DNA from: JBJHBP01 sp050485685
GTDB lineage: Bacteria > Pseudomonadota > Gammaproteobacteria > Steroidobacterales > Rariloculaceae
Length of the DNA: 64,000 nucleotides
Assembly (NCBI GenBank): GCA_050485685.1
Contig: JBJHBW010000015.1
Location: forward strand, 1-64,000
Direction of reading: 5' to 3'
The position numbers and the translations under genes were made by a program. Below, piece after piece: positions 51,782 to 61,422 of the stretch. Each line of letters starts with the position of its first letter. Within the stretch, counting starts at the first letter, position 1. The notes beneath the pieces are model-generated. The model had not been told where the DNA came from, did no database searches, and worked only from the letters and a program-made list of their open reading frames with translations.

Positions 51782-54034
51782 TCAGCGACGACCTTTGCGG
51801 CCGTCACGACGCTCGCGACGCACACCCGTGCCGCCGCCGCCCTCACCGTCCACAGGCACGAAATCGATCTTGCGATCCTCCAGGTCCACGCCGGCAAGGC
51901 GCACTGTCATCGTATCCATGAGCCGGTAACGCTGCCCGGAACGCTCTCCGGTCAATGCCGTGCCCGACGGGTCCCTGTGATAGTAGTCACGCGGCAGCGC
52001 AGACACATGCACGAGCCCGTCCACGTGAAGCTCCGGCACACGTACGAACAGGCCGAAAGGCATCACGGAACTCACGATGACGCTGAACTCCTCGCCTATG
52101 CGCTTTTTCATGTATGCGCACTTGAGGCGCTCCTCCACATCCCAGACCGCCTCATCAGCGCGCCGCTCGGTGCGCGAACAGTGTTCACCAAGTTCTTCCA
52201 TCTGCGCCGGTGCGTAGCCGAAACCGCGCGCACTGCCATTCTCGATCAGCCACTTCAGGGCGCGATGCACCAGCAGATCCGGATAGCGCCGGATCGGAGA
52301 CGTGAAATGCGCGTACGAACTGAGCGCCAGCCCGAAGTGACCGGTGTTGCGCGGCTGGTACAGCGCGCGCCGCATGGAACGCAGAATCACGGTCTCGATC
52401 AACTCGGCCTCTGCACCACCGGACACTTCATCCAGAATACGGCTGAGATCACCGGGTTTGAGCTTTCCTCCGGGAGGAATCCTGTAACCGAAAGTCTTCA
52501 GAAAGAGCATGAGCTCATCCAGCCGCTCGCTGTCCGGTCCTTCGTGGACGCGATACAGGGTGGGCATGCGGCGGCGGCCAAGACGCAGGGCCGCCTGCAC
52601 GTTCGCTGCGATCATGCATTCCTCGATGATGCGATGCGTCAGCAGGCGCGTCACCGGAAGCACATTGCCAACCTGACCGTAATCGTCCAGCTCGATCTTC
52701 GTTTCGTGCTTGTCGAAGCCGATCGCTCCGCGCCTCTTGCGGGCTTTCTCCAGCGCCGCGTGGACATCACGCAGCGCATTCAGAACCGGCCTTACGCGTC
52801 CGTCGCGGCCCCTGGCGCCTGAAGACTCCAGCATTTCCCAGGCCTGCTCATAGGTGAGCCGCGCTGCCGATCGCATGACGGCTTCGAAAAACCGCGACTG
52901 CCGCACCTTGCCCTGCGGGGTGACAAACATCTCGCAGCACACGCACAACCTGTCCACCTTCGGGCGCAGTGAGCACAAACCATTGGAAAGGGCCTCCGGC
53001 AACATCGGCACTACCCGGTCCGGAAAGTACACGGATGTGCCCCTTCCGCGTGCTTCGGTGTCAATCACCGAGCCCGGTGTCACATAGTGCGCGACATCGG
53101 CAATTGCCACGAGAAGGCGCCAGCCATTGCCATCGGGTTCAGCGTACACCGCATCGTCGAAGTCCTTCGCGTCCGCGCCGTCAATGGTCACCAGAGGCGT
53201 GTCGCGCAGATCCTCGCGGCCGCGTTTGGCAGCCCGGGTCACCACGTCCGGATATTGTTCTACCGCCTGCAGAACGTCTTCCGGCCATACGCTCGGAATG
53301 TCATGGGAAAGAATCGCGATTTCGGTTTCTATGCCCGGACTGTCCGGTCGGCCGATAACCTCGACAATGTGACCCACCGCGTGCACACGGCCTTTCGGAT
53401 ACTCGATGATTTCAGCGCGCACGATATCGCCCGGTCGTGCCTTGCCTTTCTTGCCGCGCGCGATCAGCACTTCCGTGCGCGCGTCACCCTCTTCCAGCAC
53501 GTAGTCGATGCCGCGGTCGCTGTGAAATGTGCCAACCACTGCCGTGACCGCTCTGGCCAGGATCTCGACCACATGACCGGCACGGCCACGCGGGCTTTCC
53601 GTGACATGCACCGCGACACGATCGCCATCGAACAAGGGCAGCATTTCGCGAGCCGGGAGATAAAGATCGTCGGATCCGTCATCCGGCCTGAGGAATCCGT
53701 AGCCATCGCGATGCGCAATGACTTTCCCTGCCACCAGATCCAGATGCTGCGTGAGGCAGAACTCGCCCGCGCGATTGCGTATCAGCTGCCCGTCTCGGAC
53801 CATCGCGCGCAGTCGGTTCTCCAGAGCACGCTGATGCTGTTCGTCATGGATATCCAGTCGACCGGCGAGTGCAGGCAATGTCAGGGGCCGCCCGGCACGC
53901 TCCATCTCGGACGAGATCTCCGTGCGCTGCGGAATCGGGAACTGATACTGACGCTGATCGGATTGCCGGTCGCTCCGGCCGCCACGCGCCATCAGCGCGG
54001 CACCCGAGGCCGGACCGGGAGGTTGAGCAGGCAT
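51782..54034 (-). CDS. rnr: Ribonuclease R
   Basis: This 750-residue 3'-5' exoribonuclease has an N-terminal helix-turn-helix-like part (40-100), cold-shock domains (100-250), the RNB catalytic domain (about 260-590) and an S1 domain (640-725). The catalytic Asp cluster is visible in GADAKDFDDAVYAE. The C-terminal basic tail is shorter than in E. coli RNase R. It lies in the conserved rnr-rlmB pair. Confidence 0.96.
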   Translation of the reverse strand: MPAQPPGPASGAALMARGGRSDRQSDQRQYQFPIPQRTEISSEMERAGRPLTLPALAGRLDIHDEQHQRALENRLRAMVRDGQLIRNRAGEFCLTQHLDLVAGKVIAHRDGYGFLRPDDGSDDLYLPAREMLPLFDGDRVAVHVTESPRGRAGHVVEILARAVTAVVGTFHSDRGIDYVLEEGDARTEVLIARGKKGKARPGDIVRAEIIEYPKGRVHAVGHIVEVIGRPDSPGIETEIAILSHDIPSVWPEDVLQAVEQYPDVVTRAAKRGREDLRDTPLVTIDGADAKDFDDAVYAEPDGNGWRLLVAIADVAHYVTPGSVIDTEARGRGTSVYFPDRVVPMLPEALSNGLCSLRPKVDRLCVCCEMFVTPQGKVRQSRFFEAVMRSAARLTYEQAWEMLESSGARGRDGRVRPVLNALRDVHAALEKARKRRGAIGFDKHETKIELDDYGQVGNVLPVTRLLTHRIIEECMIAANVQAALRLGRRRMPTLYRVHEGPDSERLDELMLFLKTFGYRIPPGGKLKPGDLSRILDEVSGGAEAELIETVILRSMRRALYQPRNTGHFGLALSSYAHFTSPIRRYPDLLVHRALKWLIENGSARGFGYAPAQMEELGEHCSRTERRADEAVWDVEERLKCAYMKKRIGEEFSVIVSSVMPFGLFVRVPELHVDGLVHVSALPRDYYHRDPSGTALTGERSGQRYRLMDTMTVRLAGVDLEDRKIDFVPVDGEGGGGTGVRRERRDGRKGRR

Positions 54035-54155
54035 GCTGAGTTTTGCATGCGCGGCATTCTATACGTTCCTGCGCACCGAAGCGCCGTCAGACACACGCCG
54101 CCAGGCTGCAGCCCCGGTTCGGATCATGGCCGCCGGGGCCTGCCGCAAGCTGAGT

Positions 54156-54184
54156 TTGACAGTGCACCGCGCAGTCAGTAAATT
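54156..54184 (+). promoter_or_regulatory. Strong promoter of tRNA-Leu
   Basis: TTGACA at 54156-54161 is a perfect -35. TAAATT at 54179-54184 follows after 17 bases. The expected start near 54191 is 12 bases before the mature tRNA. It diverges from rnr. Confidence 0.7.
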
Positions 54185-54202
54185 TCGCCACCCTGCCCCT
54201 GA

Positions 54203-54289
<87 letters not shown>

Positions 54290-54336
54290 CTATCGCAACA
54301 TTTCGCACCCGCACAACAGCCCGCAATCCTTCGATC

Positions 54337-55200
54337 CTAGCGCTCGCGCGCGGGAAGCCCGTGAGGCCAGGATTCCCGGTACACCCGCCATTCGTCATCG
54401 CTGCGCACCCACAGCTGCAGAAACGCGCCGTCTTGCGCTGCGGCTTCACTGTCATTGACGCGAAAGCGACCGGTAATCAACGCCATTCGACCTTCTGCAT
54501 GGACTTCGTCCATATCCCAGCGCACATCCCCGGCGATGCCGTCGGCCGGCCATAACTCGCGTACTGCCGCCCTGCCCTGTTCAGGATCCTGTCCCTCGAC
54601 AAGGACCAGCGCATCCTCTGCATAAAGACCTGTCAATGCGCTGCCATCACCTGATCTCACATTTTCTGTCCAGTCGCCGAACAACTGTTCGGCAAGCTCG
54701 TAGCCACTGCGCTCACCCAGACGCACACCGCGCTCGTGCCAGGCATCGTTGACGAGCTGCCAGGCCGCGCCGTCACGAGTCCACAGCTGCACGAAGTCAC
54801 CACGTGAGAACTAGCTGCCGTCGGGACGCACCACTGCGTATTCGCCCTGCACGAACAGCACGTTGCCCTCGCCATAGGCCTCGCTGACCTGCAGGTTGAG
54901 TGCATAGCCGGTATTCAGAGCGCCGGCCAGGTGATCCCGTATCGGGCCGCGGCCGCGAATCGTGGGACCATAGGAACGATAGAGACTCGCGTCTTCCGCA
55001 TAGAGCGCGGCCAGGGCGTCTGTTTCAGCAGCTTCATACGCTGCTGCCCAGTTGCCGGTCACCTGCAGCGCAATGGCCGCAGACGGCTCCGCCGGTTCCA
55101 GGGCACGCTCGGCGCACCCGGAAACCAGTAACGCCAGACCTGCAACGCTGTGTGCGACCACGCCATTGCCGACATTATTCAGCGATTTCGGCGCTTTCAT
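54337..55200 (-). pseudogene. Tandem SnoaL/DUF4440-like lipoprotein split by an in-frame amber codon
   Basis: Two open frames, 54811-55200 and 54337-54792, are in the same reading frame and separated only by one TAG at 54811-54813 and six codons that continue the fold (FSRGDFVQLW). Together they make 287 codons: a lipoprotein signal (SGC, about Cys29), a first SnoaL-like domain (about 40-160) and a second (about 175-280). The stop falls within the last strands of domain one. Both halves keep good coding character. It is either a recent nonsense mutation, read-through, or a sequence error. SnoaL-like folds have varied ligand-binding or enzyme roles. Confidence 0.8.
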
Positions 55201-55335
55201 CTCTGCATTCTATCTATAATGCGCGTCCCGGCACCGTCGGATCCTGTATGTCGACGTCCGGTGTCCTGGCAACGGCCGTCGCACCACGCCGATCCGCCAT
55301 GCGGTACGGCAGTCATCCGTTCGAGGTGCCCAGCG

Positions 55336-57216
55336 ATGTTTCGCTATTTCGAAACTCTGGTAGATCCCTACCCGCAGAACGCGCCGGATACGCCACCACG
55401 CCGCCTGTTGCCATTCCTGATGCACTACTCGCGGCCGGTCATGCCATGGCTGATCATCGTGTCGCTGCTGACCGCAACGATTTCCGCACTCGAGATCGTC
55501 CTGTTCAGTTTCATCGGCTCGCTGGTGGACTGGCTGGCGGATGCAGACCGTGCGACGTTCCTGGCCGAACATGGCGGCAAGCTGGCCGCGATGGGCGTGC
55601 TGATCATTATCGGACTGCCGCTGCTGGCCTTGGTGCAGTCACTATTCCTGCACCAGACGATCTTCGGCAACTACCCGATGATCTCGCGCTGGCTGGCGCA
55701 CCGATACATTCTCGGCCAGAGCATGCACTTCTTTCAGGACGAATTCGCCGGGCGGGTCTCACAGAAGGTCATGCAGACCGCGCTCGCCATTCGCGAGACC
55801 GTGCTGAAGATGATGGAAGTCTTCATGTACGTGCTGGTCTATTTCACCGGCGCGATGATCGTCATCGGCACAGCCGAGATGTGGCTTATCGTGCCACTGC
55901 TCGCATGGCTGTGCGGTTATATCACGCTCATCGTGTACTTCGTGCCCAGGCTGCGGCGGGTGTCCATGGCTCAGGCCGATGCGCGCGCGCAGATGACCGG
56001 ACGTGTCGTCGACAGTTATACCAACATCCAGACCATCAAGCTGTTTGCCCACACCCTGCGTGAACAGGACTATGCACGCGATGCCATGCAGGGCTTTCTG
56101 CAGACGGTGCACCGGCAGATGAGACTGGTCACGAAACTGACGCTCTGCCTGCAATCCATCAATTCCCTGCTGCTGGCTTCGATCGGTGGCATCGCCATTT
56201 ACGCATGGCTTCTGCAGTCACTGACGCTGGGTGCGATCGCAGTGGCGCTTGCGCTGATCATGCGTATTCGCGCCATGTCGAACTGGATACTCTGGGAAGT
56301 CGCCGGACTGTTCGAGAACATCGGGACCGTTCAGGACGGGATCAATACGATTGCCCAGCCCCTTGCTGTGACCGATCCTGAGGGTGCTGCGGAACTCTCC
56401 GTGAAGCGCGGCGAGATACGGTTCGAGAACGTCCGTTTTCACTACGGGCGCGACGCCGGCGTGATCGAGGATCTGTCAATCACGATTCGTCCCGGTGAAC
56501 GCGTTGGCATAGTCGGCCGCTCAGGCGCAGGAAAGTCCACGCTGTTGAATCTGCTGCTGCGCTTCTATGACCTGGAAGGCGGACGCATACTGATAGATGA
56601 TCAGGATATCGCCGGTGTGACCCAGGAATCGCTGCGACGCCATATCGGCATGGTCACACAGGACACATCGCTGTTGCACCGATCCATTCGTGACAACATC
56701 CGCTACGGTCGCCCTGATGCCACCGAACAGCAGATCATCGATGCCGCACGTCGCGCGCACGCGCATGAGTTCATCGGCGACCTGAGCGACCGCAAAGGTC
56801 GGCGTGGATACGATGCGCACGTCGGCGAACGGGGCGTGAAGCTTTCAGGAGGGCAGCGCCAGCGTATAGCCATTGCGCGTGTGCTTCTTAAGGATGCACC
56901 CATCCTGCTGCTGGACGAGGCGACCTCGGCACTGGACTCCGAAGTCGAAGCAGCCATCCAGGAACAGCTTTACACGCTGATGGCAGGCAAGACTGTCATC
57001 GCGATTGCCCACCGGCTCTCCACGATTGCTGTTCTGGACCGGCTGCTGGTCATGGAACAGGGACGTATCGTCGAAACCGGTAGCCATGAGCAGTTACTGC
57101 GGAATGGTGGGCTCTACGCAGCCCTGTGGCACCGCCAGTCCGGCGGTTTTCTTGGCCTGGACGTGGACGGGCGCGACGCGAGGGCTGCGGTCGATCCCTT
57201 ATCCGGGCAATGTTAG
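55336..57216 (+). CDS. ABC exporter, fused permease and ATPase
   Basis: The ATG at 55336 gives 626 residues, the usual half-exporter size; the longer frame upstream has no support. Six TM helices lie in about 30-340. The nucleotide-binding domain has Walker A GRSGAGKST (394-402), signature LSGGQ (503-507), and Walker B with D527-E528 in LLLDEATSALD. It resembles MsbA-type and peptide or lipid exporters and likely acts as a homodimer. Substrate unknown. The small acidic gene at 57226 follows at nine bases. Confidence 0.93.
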   Translation: MFRYFETLVDPYPQNAPDTPPRRLLPFLMHYSRPVMPWLIIVSLLTATISALEIVLFSFIGSLVDWLADADRATFLAEHGGKLAAMGVLIIIGLPLLALVQSLFLHQTIFGNYPMISRWLAHRYILGQSMHFFQDEFAGRVSQKVMQTALAIRETVLKMMEVFMYVLVYFTGAMIVIGTAEMWLIVPLLAWLCGYITLIVYFVPRLRRVSMAQADARAQMTGRVVDSYTNIQTIKLFAHTLREQDYARDAMQGFLQTVHRQMRLVTKLTLCLQSINSLLLASIGGIAIYAWLLQSLTLGAIAVALALIMRIRAMSNWILWEVAGLFENIGTVQDGINTIAQPLAVTDPEGAAELSVKRGEIRFENVRFHYGRDAGVIEDLSITIRPGERVGIVGRSGAGKSTLLNLLLRFYDLEGGRILIDDQDIAGVTQESLRRHIGMVTQDTSLLHRSIRDNIRYGRPDATEQQIIDAARRAHAHEFIGDLSDRKGRRGYDAHVGERGVKLSGGQRQRIAIARVLLKDAPILLLDEATSALDSEVEAAIQEQLYTLMAGKTVIAIAHRLSTIAVLDRLLVMEQGRIVETGSHEQLLRNGGLYAALWHRQSGGFLGLDVDGRDARAAVDPLSGQC

Positions 57217-57225
57217 AGTGATCGA

Positions 57226-57462
57226 ATGAACAGAATGGACCCGACACAACCGCAGGCGTCTGGCATCACCAGAATCCTTGCCAGTCAGACCGGGCCCGGC
57301 AAAGACAGCGGCTCGAACGGCGACGCTGACGACCAGGAGCATATGGATGAACTTCTGGATGAGGCGCTGGATGAAACCTTTCCGGCAAGTGACCCGGTCG
57401 CACTGACGCCGGAAAAGACGGATGCCGACGACGAACCCGGCCGCGACGAGGACGACGAATAG
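57226..57462 (+). CDS. Small acidic protein with DETFPASDP motif
   Basis: This 78-residue protein is very acidic and probably disordered. It carries LDEALDETFPASDPVALT, a short motif I recognise from many small proteobacterial proteins of unknown function. No signal peptide or hydrophobic stretch is present. The ATG is nine bases after the ABC exporter stop, so co-expression is likely. It converges on the NUDIX gene. Confidence 0.65.
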   Translation: MNRMDPTQPQASGITRILASQTGPGKDSGSNGDADDQEHMDELLDEALDETFPASDPVALTPEKTDADDEPGRDEDDE

Positions 57463-57513
57463 CGGGCCAGCGACCGAGCAGGCGGTCGGCACGTTGTCGT
57501 GGCAACGAGACTG

Positions 57514-58113
57514 TCAGCGCCTTACGGTGCCTTTCGCTGTCGTCGGTAGATACTGGTGCACGTAACGCCACAGCGTTGTCGCCACCAGCGCGTGGTCTAT
57601 GCTGCCGGTGAGCAGCAGCTCCGGAATCCTTTCCTCCGGCACCAGCTCCAGCTCCGTCTGTTCCGCGCCCTCATTGCGGATAGGACCCACCGGCTCGGCC
57701 AGTTCGGCCACGAAGCTATGAAGGCGATTCGCGAACAATGCCGGATTCGGATTCACCGAACCCAGCGGGCGGACACCCGAAGCCCGATAGCCTGTCTCCT
57801 CAAGACACTCGCGCACCGCTGCTGTCTGGGGATCCTCTCCTGAGTCCACCAGACCGCCGGGAATCTCCAGCGTCACCTCTCCGGGACCATGCCGATACTG
57901 ACGCACCATGACGATCTCGCGTTGCGCGGTGACCGGCACGATCTGCACCCAGTCCACGGAAAGAATGCGATAGAAGTCGTGTATGCGACCATCCTGAGGA
58001 GACTTGACCCGGCTACACTCGACGCTGAAGATCCGGCAATCGATCAGAGACTGCCGCTCAACTTCAGGCCAGTCACCCACGTCCGTCCGGTTGTTGTCTT
58101 TACTTCGGTTCAA
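57514..58113 (-). CDS. NUDIX hydrolase, ADP-ribose pyrophosphatase-like
   Basis: The frame opens at TTG 58113 (199 residues). The Nudix box is complete: GLVDSGEDPQTAAVRECLEETG fits G-x5-E-x7-R-E-x-x-E-E. The preceding VRQYRHGPGEVTLEIPGG and the N-terminal strand layout are typical of ADP-ribose/NDP-sugar pyrophosphatases, but the true substrate cannot be told. It lies 24 bases downstream of purA on the same strand. Confidence 0.88.
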   Translation of the reverse strand: MNRSKDNNRTDVGDWPEVERQSLIDCRIFSVECSRVKSPQDGRIHDFYRILSVDWVQIVPVTAQREIVMVRQYRHGPGEVTLEIPGGLVDSGEDPQTAAVRECLEETGYRASGVRPLGSVNPNPALFANRLHSFVAELAEPVGPIRNEGAEQTELELVPEERIPELLLTGSIDHALVATTLWRYVHQYLPTTAKGTVRR

Positions 58114-58137
58114 AGGTCACCCGCATACGGGCATCGC

Positions 58138-59433
58138 TCACTCGTCAAACGGATGTCTGCGCACAATCACCGCATCCCGTGACGGGCCTGTCGACACCAC
58201 ATCCACGCCGATTCCCAGCAACGCCTCCAGCCTTGCGATGAAACCGCGTGCTTCGGAGGGCAGTCGATCGAAGTCTGTCACGCCTGACGTAGGCTGCGAC
58301 CAGCCCGGCATGGTCTCGTAGACCGGCTCGCAGTCCGCGTATCTTTCGATAAGCAGCGGCATAGTGTCGATGACACGACCATCCAGTCTGTAGCCTATGC
58401 AGATCTTGACCTCGTCCAGTCCGTCCAGCACGTCCAGTTTGGTCAGGCACAGACCGTCGAGGCTGTTCGTGAACACCGCACGCCTGAGCGCAACGGCGTC
58501 GAACCAGCCGCAGCGTCTTGCCCTGCCGGTTGTCGAACCGAACTCCGCGCCGACTTCCCCCAGATGCCTGCCCACTGCATCGAACAGCTCCGTAGGCAGT
58601 GGCCCTGCGCCAACCCGTGTGGTGTAGGCTTTCACGATCCCCAGTACGTAATCCACGGACCGGGGACCCATGCCCGTACCACTGGCGGCACCACCCATCG
58701 TGGTGTTGGAAGAAGTCACGTAAGGATAGGTGCCAAGATCAATGTCCAGCATCGCGCCCTGAGCACCCTCGAACAGCACTGACTTGCCATCCACTTCGCA
58801 TTGCCGGAGAAACTCGGTGACATCGATGACCAGAGGCTTGACGCGCTCCCCAAGCGCCAGCACGGCATCGAGTTCCTGCGCCGGATCCACGACAGGCGCG
58901 TCGTAGTAGTGCTTGAGCATGAAATTATGCATGTCCAGCAATCGCTCAAGCTTTTCCTTCAGCGACTGCGGCGCGAAAAGATCTGCGACCCGCAACGCAC
59001 GCCGCCCGACCTTGTCCTCGTAGGCGGGACCGATGCCACGACCGGTTGTGCCTATCGCCGCCGCACCGCTGGCCTGCTCGCGAGCGCGATCCAGAGCCAT
59101 ATGCGACGACAGAATCAGCGGACAGGCCGGCGACACACGCAGCCTTTCCTCGACCGGGACGCCACGATTGAGCAGTTCGTCCATTTCCTCGGTGAGCGCA
59201 GCCAGGGAGACAACAACTCCATTGCCGATCAGGCACATCACTCCCGAATGAAGAACTCCCGACGGGATGAGATGCAATATGGTTTTCTGATCGCCGATGA
59301 CCAGCGTATGACCGGCATTGTGACCGCCCTGGAAACGCACGACCGCCTGCGCGCGACGCGCAAGCACATCGACGACCGCGCCCTTGCCCTCGTCGCCCCA
59401 CTGGGTGCCAATCACGACTACGTTACGACCCAC
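58138..59433 (-). CDS. purA: Adenylosuccinate synthetase
   Basis: This 431-residue enzyme makes adenylosuccinate from IMP, Asp and GTP. The start is GTG with GAGAGG upstream. Family motifs are GTQWGDEGKG at the N-terminus, FQGGHNAGHT, TTGRGIGPAYEDK, VLFEGAQGAMLDIDLGTYPYVTSSN, and GSTTGRARRCGWFD. It follows the DUF2065 gene by one base. Confidence 0.98.
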   Translation of the reverse strand: MGRNVVVIGTQWGDEGKGAVVDVLARRAQAVVRFQGGHNAGHTLVIGDQKTILHLIPSGVLHSGVMCLIGNGVVVSLAALTEEMDELLNRGVPVEERLRVSPACPLILSSHMALDRAREQASGAAAIGTTGRGIGPAYEDKVGRRALRVADLFAPQSLKEKLERLLDMHNFMLKHYYDAPVVDPAQELDAVLALGERVKPLVIDVTEFLRQCEVDGKSVLFEGAQGAMLDIDLGTYPYVTSSNTTMGGAASGTGMGPRSVDYVLGIVKAYTTRVGAGPLPTELFDAVGRHLGEVGAEFGSTTGRARRCGWFDAVALRRAVFTNSLDGLCLTKLDVLDGLDEVKICIGYRLDGRVIDTMPLLIERYADCEPVYETMPGWSQPTSGVTDFDRLPSEARGFIARLEALLGIGVDVVSTGPSRDAVIVRRHPFDE

Positions 59434-59434
59434 G

Positions 59435-59626
59435 CTAACCTCTCACCAGATACAGCAGCAACAATCCGAGCACCACGATCACAAGACCGGTAGTCCTCAA
59501 CTTCTGATCATCCAGCTGTGCCAGAACGACCAGACCACGACGCCAGCCCTGCGGCGACGCAAACGGAATCAGGCCTTCGATGATCAGGTAGAACGCCAGA
59601 CCCGCAAAAAGATCAGACCACGCCAC
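59435..59626 (-). CDS. DUF2065 small membrane protein (YjeT-like)
   Basis: This 63-residue protein has two hydrophobic segments (about 5-24 and 44-61) with the family core LIIEGLIPFASPQGWRR and LRTTGLVIVVLGLLLLY. E. coli yjeT sits immediately upstream of purA and downstream of hflC; here it sits between hflX and purA, with hflK and hflC missing. Function unknown. Confidence 0.9.
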   Translation of the reverse strand: MAWSDLFAGLAFYLIIEGLIPFASPQGWRRGLVVLAQLDDQKLRTTGLVIVVLGLLLLYLVRG

Positions 59627-59659
59627 GCGGCCTCCTCGTCAGTTTCAATCCAGAGGAAC

Positions 59660-60997
59660 TTAGGCGATGGTGGAACAGGACGCTTCCTGATCCAGCGGCC
59701 GAAAGTCATTCTCCGCGAGGCCTTCGCTCCGCCGCAGCTCGTCCCAGCGGCTTGCGGTCAACTGCACGTCCAGCGTCCAGCCACCGGTATCGTCAGCCTG
59801 CTCGCCCCGAACGGCCTGCCACTCGAAAAGCCTTGCCCGGGCGCGACTCTTGGTCGGACCCAGAAAGATCTGCCCGCTGATCAGGTGACCCACGGCAAGC
59901 CGGCGAATCGCGTCGCGAAGCTCATCGATGCCCTGACCGGTTATCGCGGAAACCTCCAGTCGCCTCCCCTTCAGCCTGTCGCCGGAAAGATCCCCTCCGG
60001 ACCAGGCTGGAGAAACACTGCTTGCCGCAGCGACCCTGTCGCACTTATTGTACACACGCAGCATCGGCCGGTCGGCGGCACCGATCTCGCCGATCACGTT
60101 TTCAACCTGCCGGCACCGGTCTTCGTGATGCGGATCGCTGGCATCGATGACGTGCAGCAGCAGCGCGGCTTCACGTGTTTCGGTCAATGTGGAACGGAAG
60201 GCGGCGACGAGCTCATGAGGCAGGTCCCGAACGAATCCGACGGTATCGACCAGCAGCACCTCGTCGCCGCCACCCAGCGGCAACCTGCGTATGGTCGGGT
60301 CCAGCGTTGCAAACAGCTGATCACGTGCCTGAAGCGACGCGCCACAGAGTGTGTTGAAAAGTGTTGTCTTGCCGGCGTTGGTATAGCCGACCAGCGCCAC
60401 CACAGGGACCGCAGTGCGCAATCGCTCGCGCCGGCTCACTTCACGACGCCTGTCCACCCGTTCCAGCCGCTCGTTCAGGTAACGGATGCGCCGTGCAAGC
60501 AGGCGGCGGTCGGTTTCGAGCTGAGTTTCACCCGGTCCACGCAGTCCGATACCACCCTTCTGCCGTTCCAGGTGAGTCCAGCCACGTACCAGGCGGGTGG
60601 AAAGGTGCTTCAACTGCGCAAGTTCAACCTGCAGCTTGCCCTCGAACGTCGCCGCCCGCTGAGCGAAGATGTCGAGAATCAGTCCGTTCCTGTCCAGCAC
60701 GCGCGCGCACAGGGCACGCTCGAGGTTACGTTCCTGGCTGGGCGTCAGTGGCTGGTTGACGAGCAGCAGCTCGACGTTGGATTCACGGACCTTCTCCGCA
60801 AGCTCCTCAACCTTGCCGCGGCCTATGAAGTAACGCGCATCCGGCCTCTCGCGACGCGCATGCACCTCCTCTATGATCCGCGCTCCGGCGGATTCGGCGA
60901 GTGCCCTGAATTCCTGTGTTTCATCGTCATCACAGGAGCGGGCCAGACCAATGTTGAGAAGCAGCGTGTTCTCACCGCTGCGTGGACGATCAAGCAA
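59660..60997 (-). CDS. hflX: Ribosome-associated GTPase HflX
   Basis: The start is TTG 60997 with GGAG seven bases upstream. The 445-residue protein has the HflX N-terminal domain, the helical arm (VELAQLKHLSTRLVRGW), and the GTPase domain with G1 GYTNAGKTTLFN, G2/G3 region LVDTVGFVRDLPHELVAAFRSTL and G4 NKCD. HflX rescues or splits stalled and hibernating ribosomes. It follows hfq by 30 bases. Confidence 0.97.
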   Translation of the reverse strand: MLDRPRSGENTLLLNIGLARSCDDDETQEFRALAESAGARIIEEVHARRERPDARYFIGRGKVEELAEKVRESNVELLLVNQPLTPSQERNLERALCARVLDRNGLILDIFAQRAATFEGKLQVELAQLKHLSTRLVRGWTHLERQKGGIGLRGPGETQLETDRRLLARRIRYLNERLERVDRRREVSRRERLRTAVPVVALVGYTNAGKTTLFNTLCGASLQARDQLFATLDPTIRRLPLGGGDEVLLVDTVGFVRDLPHELVAAFRSTLTETREAALLLHVIDASDPHHEDRCRQVENVIGEIGAADRPMLRVYNKCDRVAAASSVSPAWSGGDLSGDRLKGRRLEVSAITGQGIDELRDAIRRLAVGHLISGQIFLGPTKSRARARLFEWQAVRGEQADDTGGWTLDVQLTASRWDELRRSEGLAENDFRPLDQEASCSTIA

Positions 60998-61026
60998 TCA
61001 ATACTCCGAGCCGGCCACGCCGGCAT

Positions 61027-61269
61027 TCAGTCCTCGCTGTCGTCGTCATCCGATGATGGCAGGCGAACATTGCGCGACGGCACAACGGTGGAGATCGCAT
61101 GCTTGTAAACCATCTGGCTGACGCTGTTTCGCAGCAACACAACGAACTGGTCAAACGAATCGATCTGCCCCTGGAGCTTGATACCGTTTACCAGATAGAT
61201 CGATACCGGCACTTTCTCCTTGCGCAGTGCATTCAGGAACGGATCCTGCAGAGACTGACCTTTGGCCAT
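61027..61269 (-). CDS. hfq: RNA chaperone Hfq
   Basis: This 80-residue protein has the full Sm fold: QDPFLNALRKEKVPVSIYLVNGIKLQG (Sm1) and the YKHAIS motif (Sm2). The C-terminus is short and acidic (SSDDDDSED), unlike the long flexible tail of E. coli Hfq. It mediates sRNA-mRNA pairing. Its leader is about 125 nt if the candidate promoter is correct. Confidence 0.98.
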   Translation of the reverse strand: MAKGQSLQDPFLNALRKEKVPVSIYLVNGIKLQGQIDSFDQFVVLLRNSVSQMVYKHAISTVVPSRNVRLPSSDDDDSED

Positions 61270-61401
61270 GAGTATCCCCTGTTATTGTTAGTGTCTATCG
61301 AGATCAGGGCCTTGTCATTCGCGTGCGACCGCGCCTCCTGAAATCTCGCTCCGATAATTTGTTCCGCCAACGGGAACATGTTAATCCCACAGACTCAAAA
61401 T

Positions 61402-61410
61402 ATTATCACA
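61402..61410 (-). promoter_or_regulatory. Possible extended -10 promoter of hfq
   Basis: Minus strand TGTGATAAT is an extended -10 (TGn plus GATAAT) in an AT-rich patch between miaA and hfq, about 133 bases before the hfq ATG. No convincing -35 at normal distance. Confidence 0.35.
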
Positions 61411-61422
61411 GCTTTGCAGATT

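Noticed and set aside
59384..61108. 574-codon open frame on the plus strand across purA, DUF2065 and hflX
   Set aside because: It runs antisense through three well-supported genes. Its translation is rich in Gln, His, Arg and Pro with no fold, typical of a GC-rich antisense frame.
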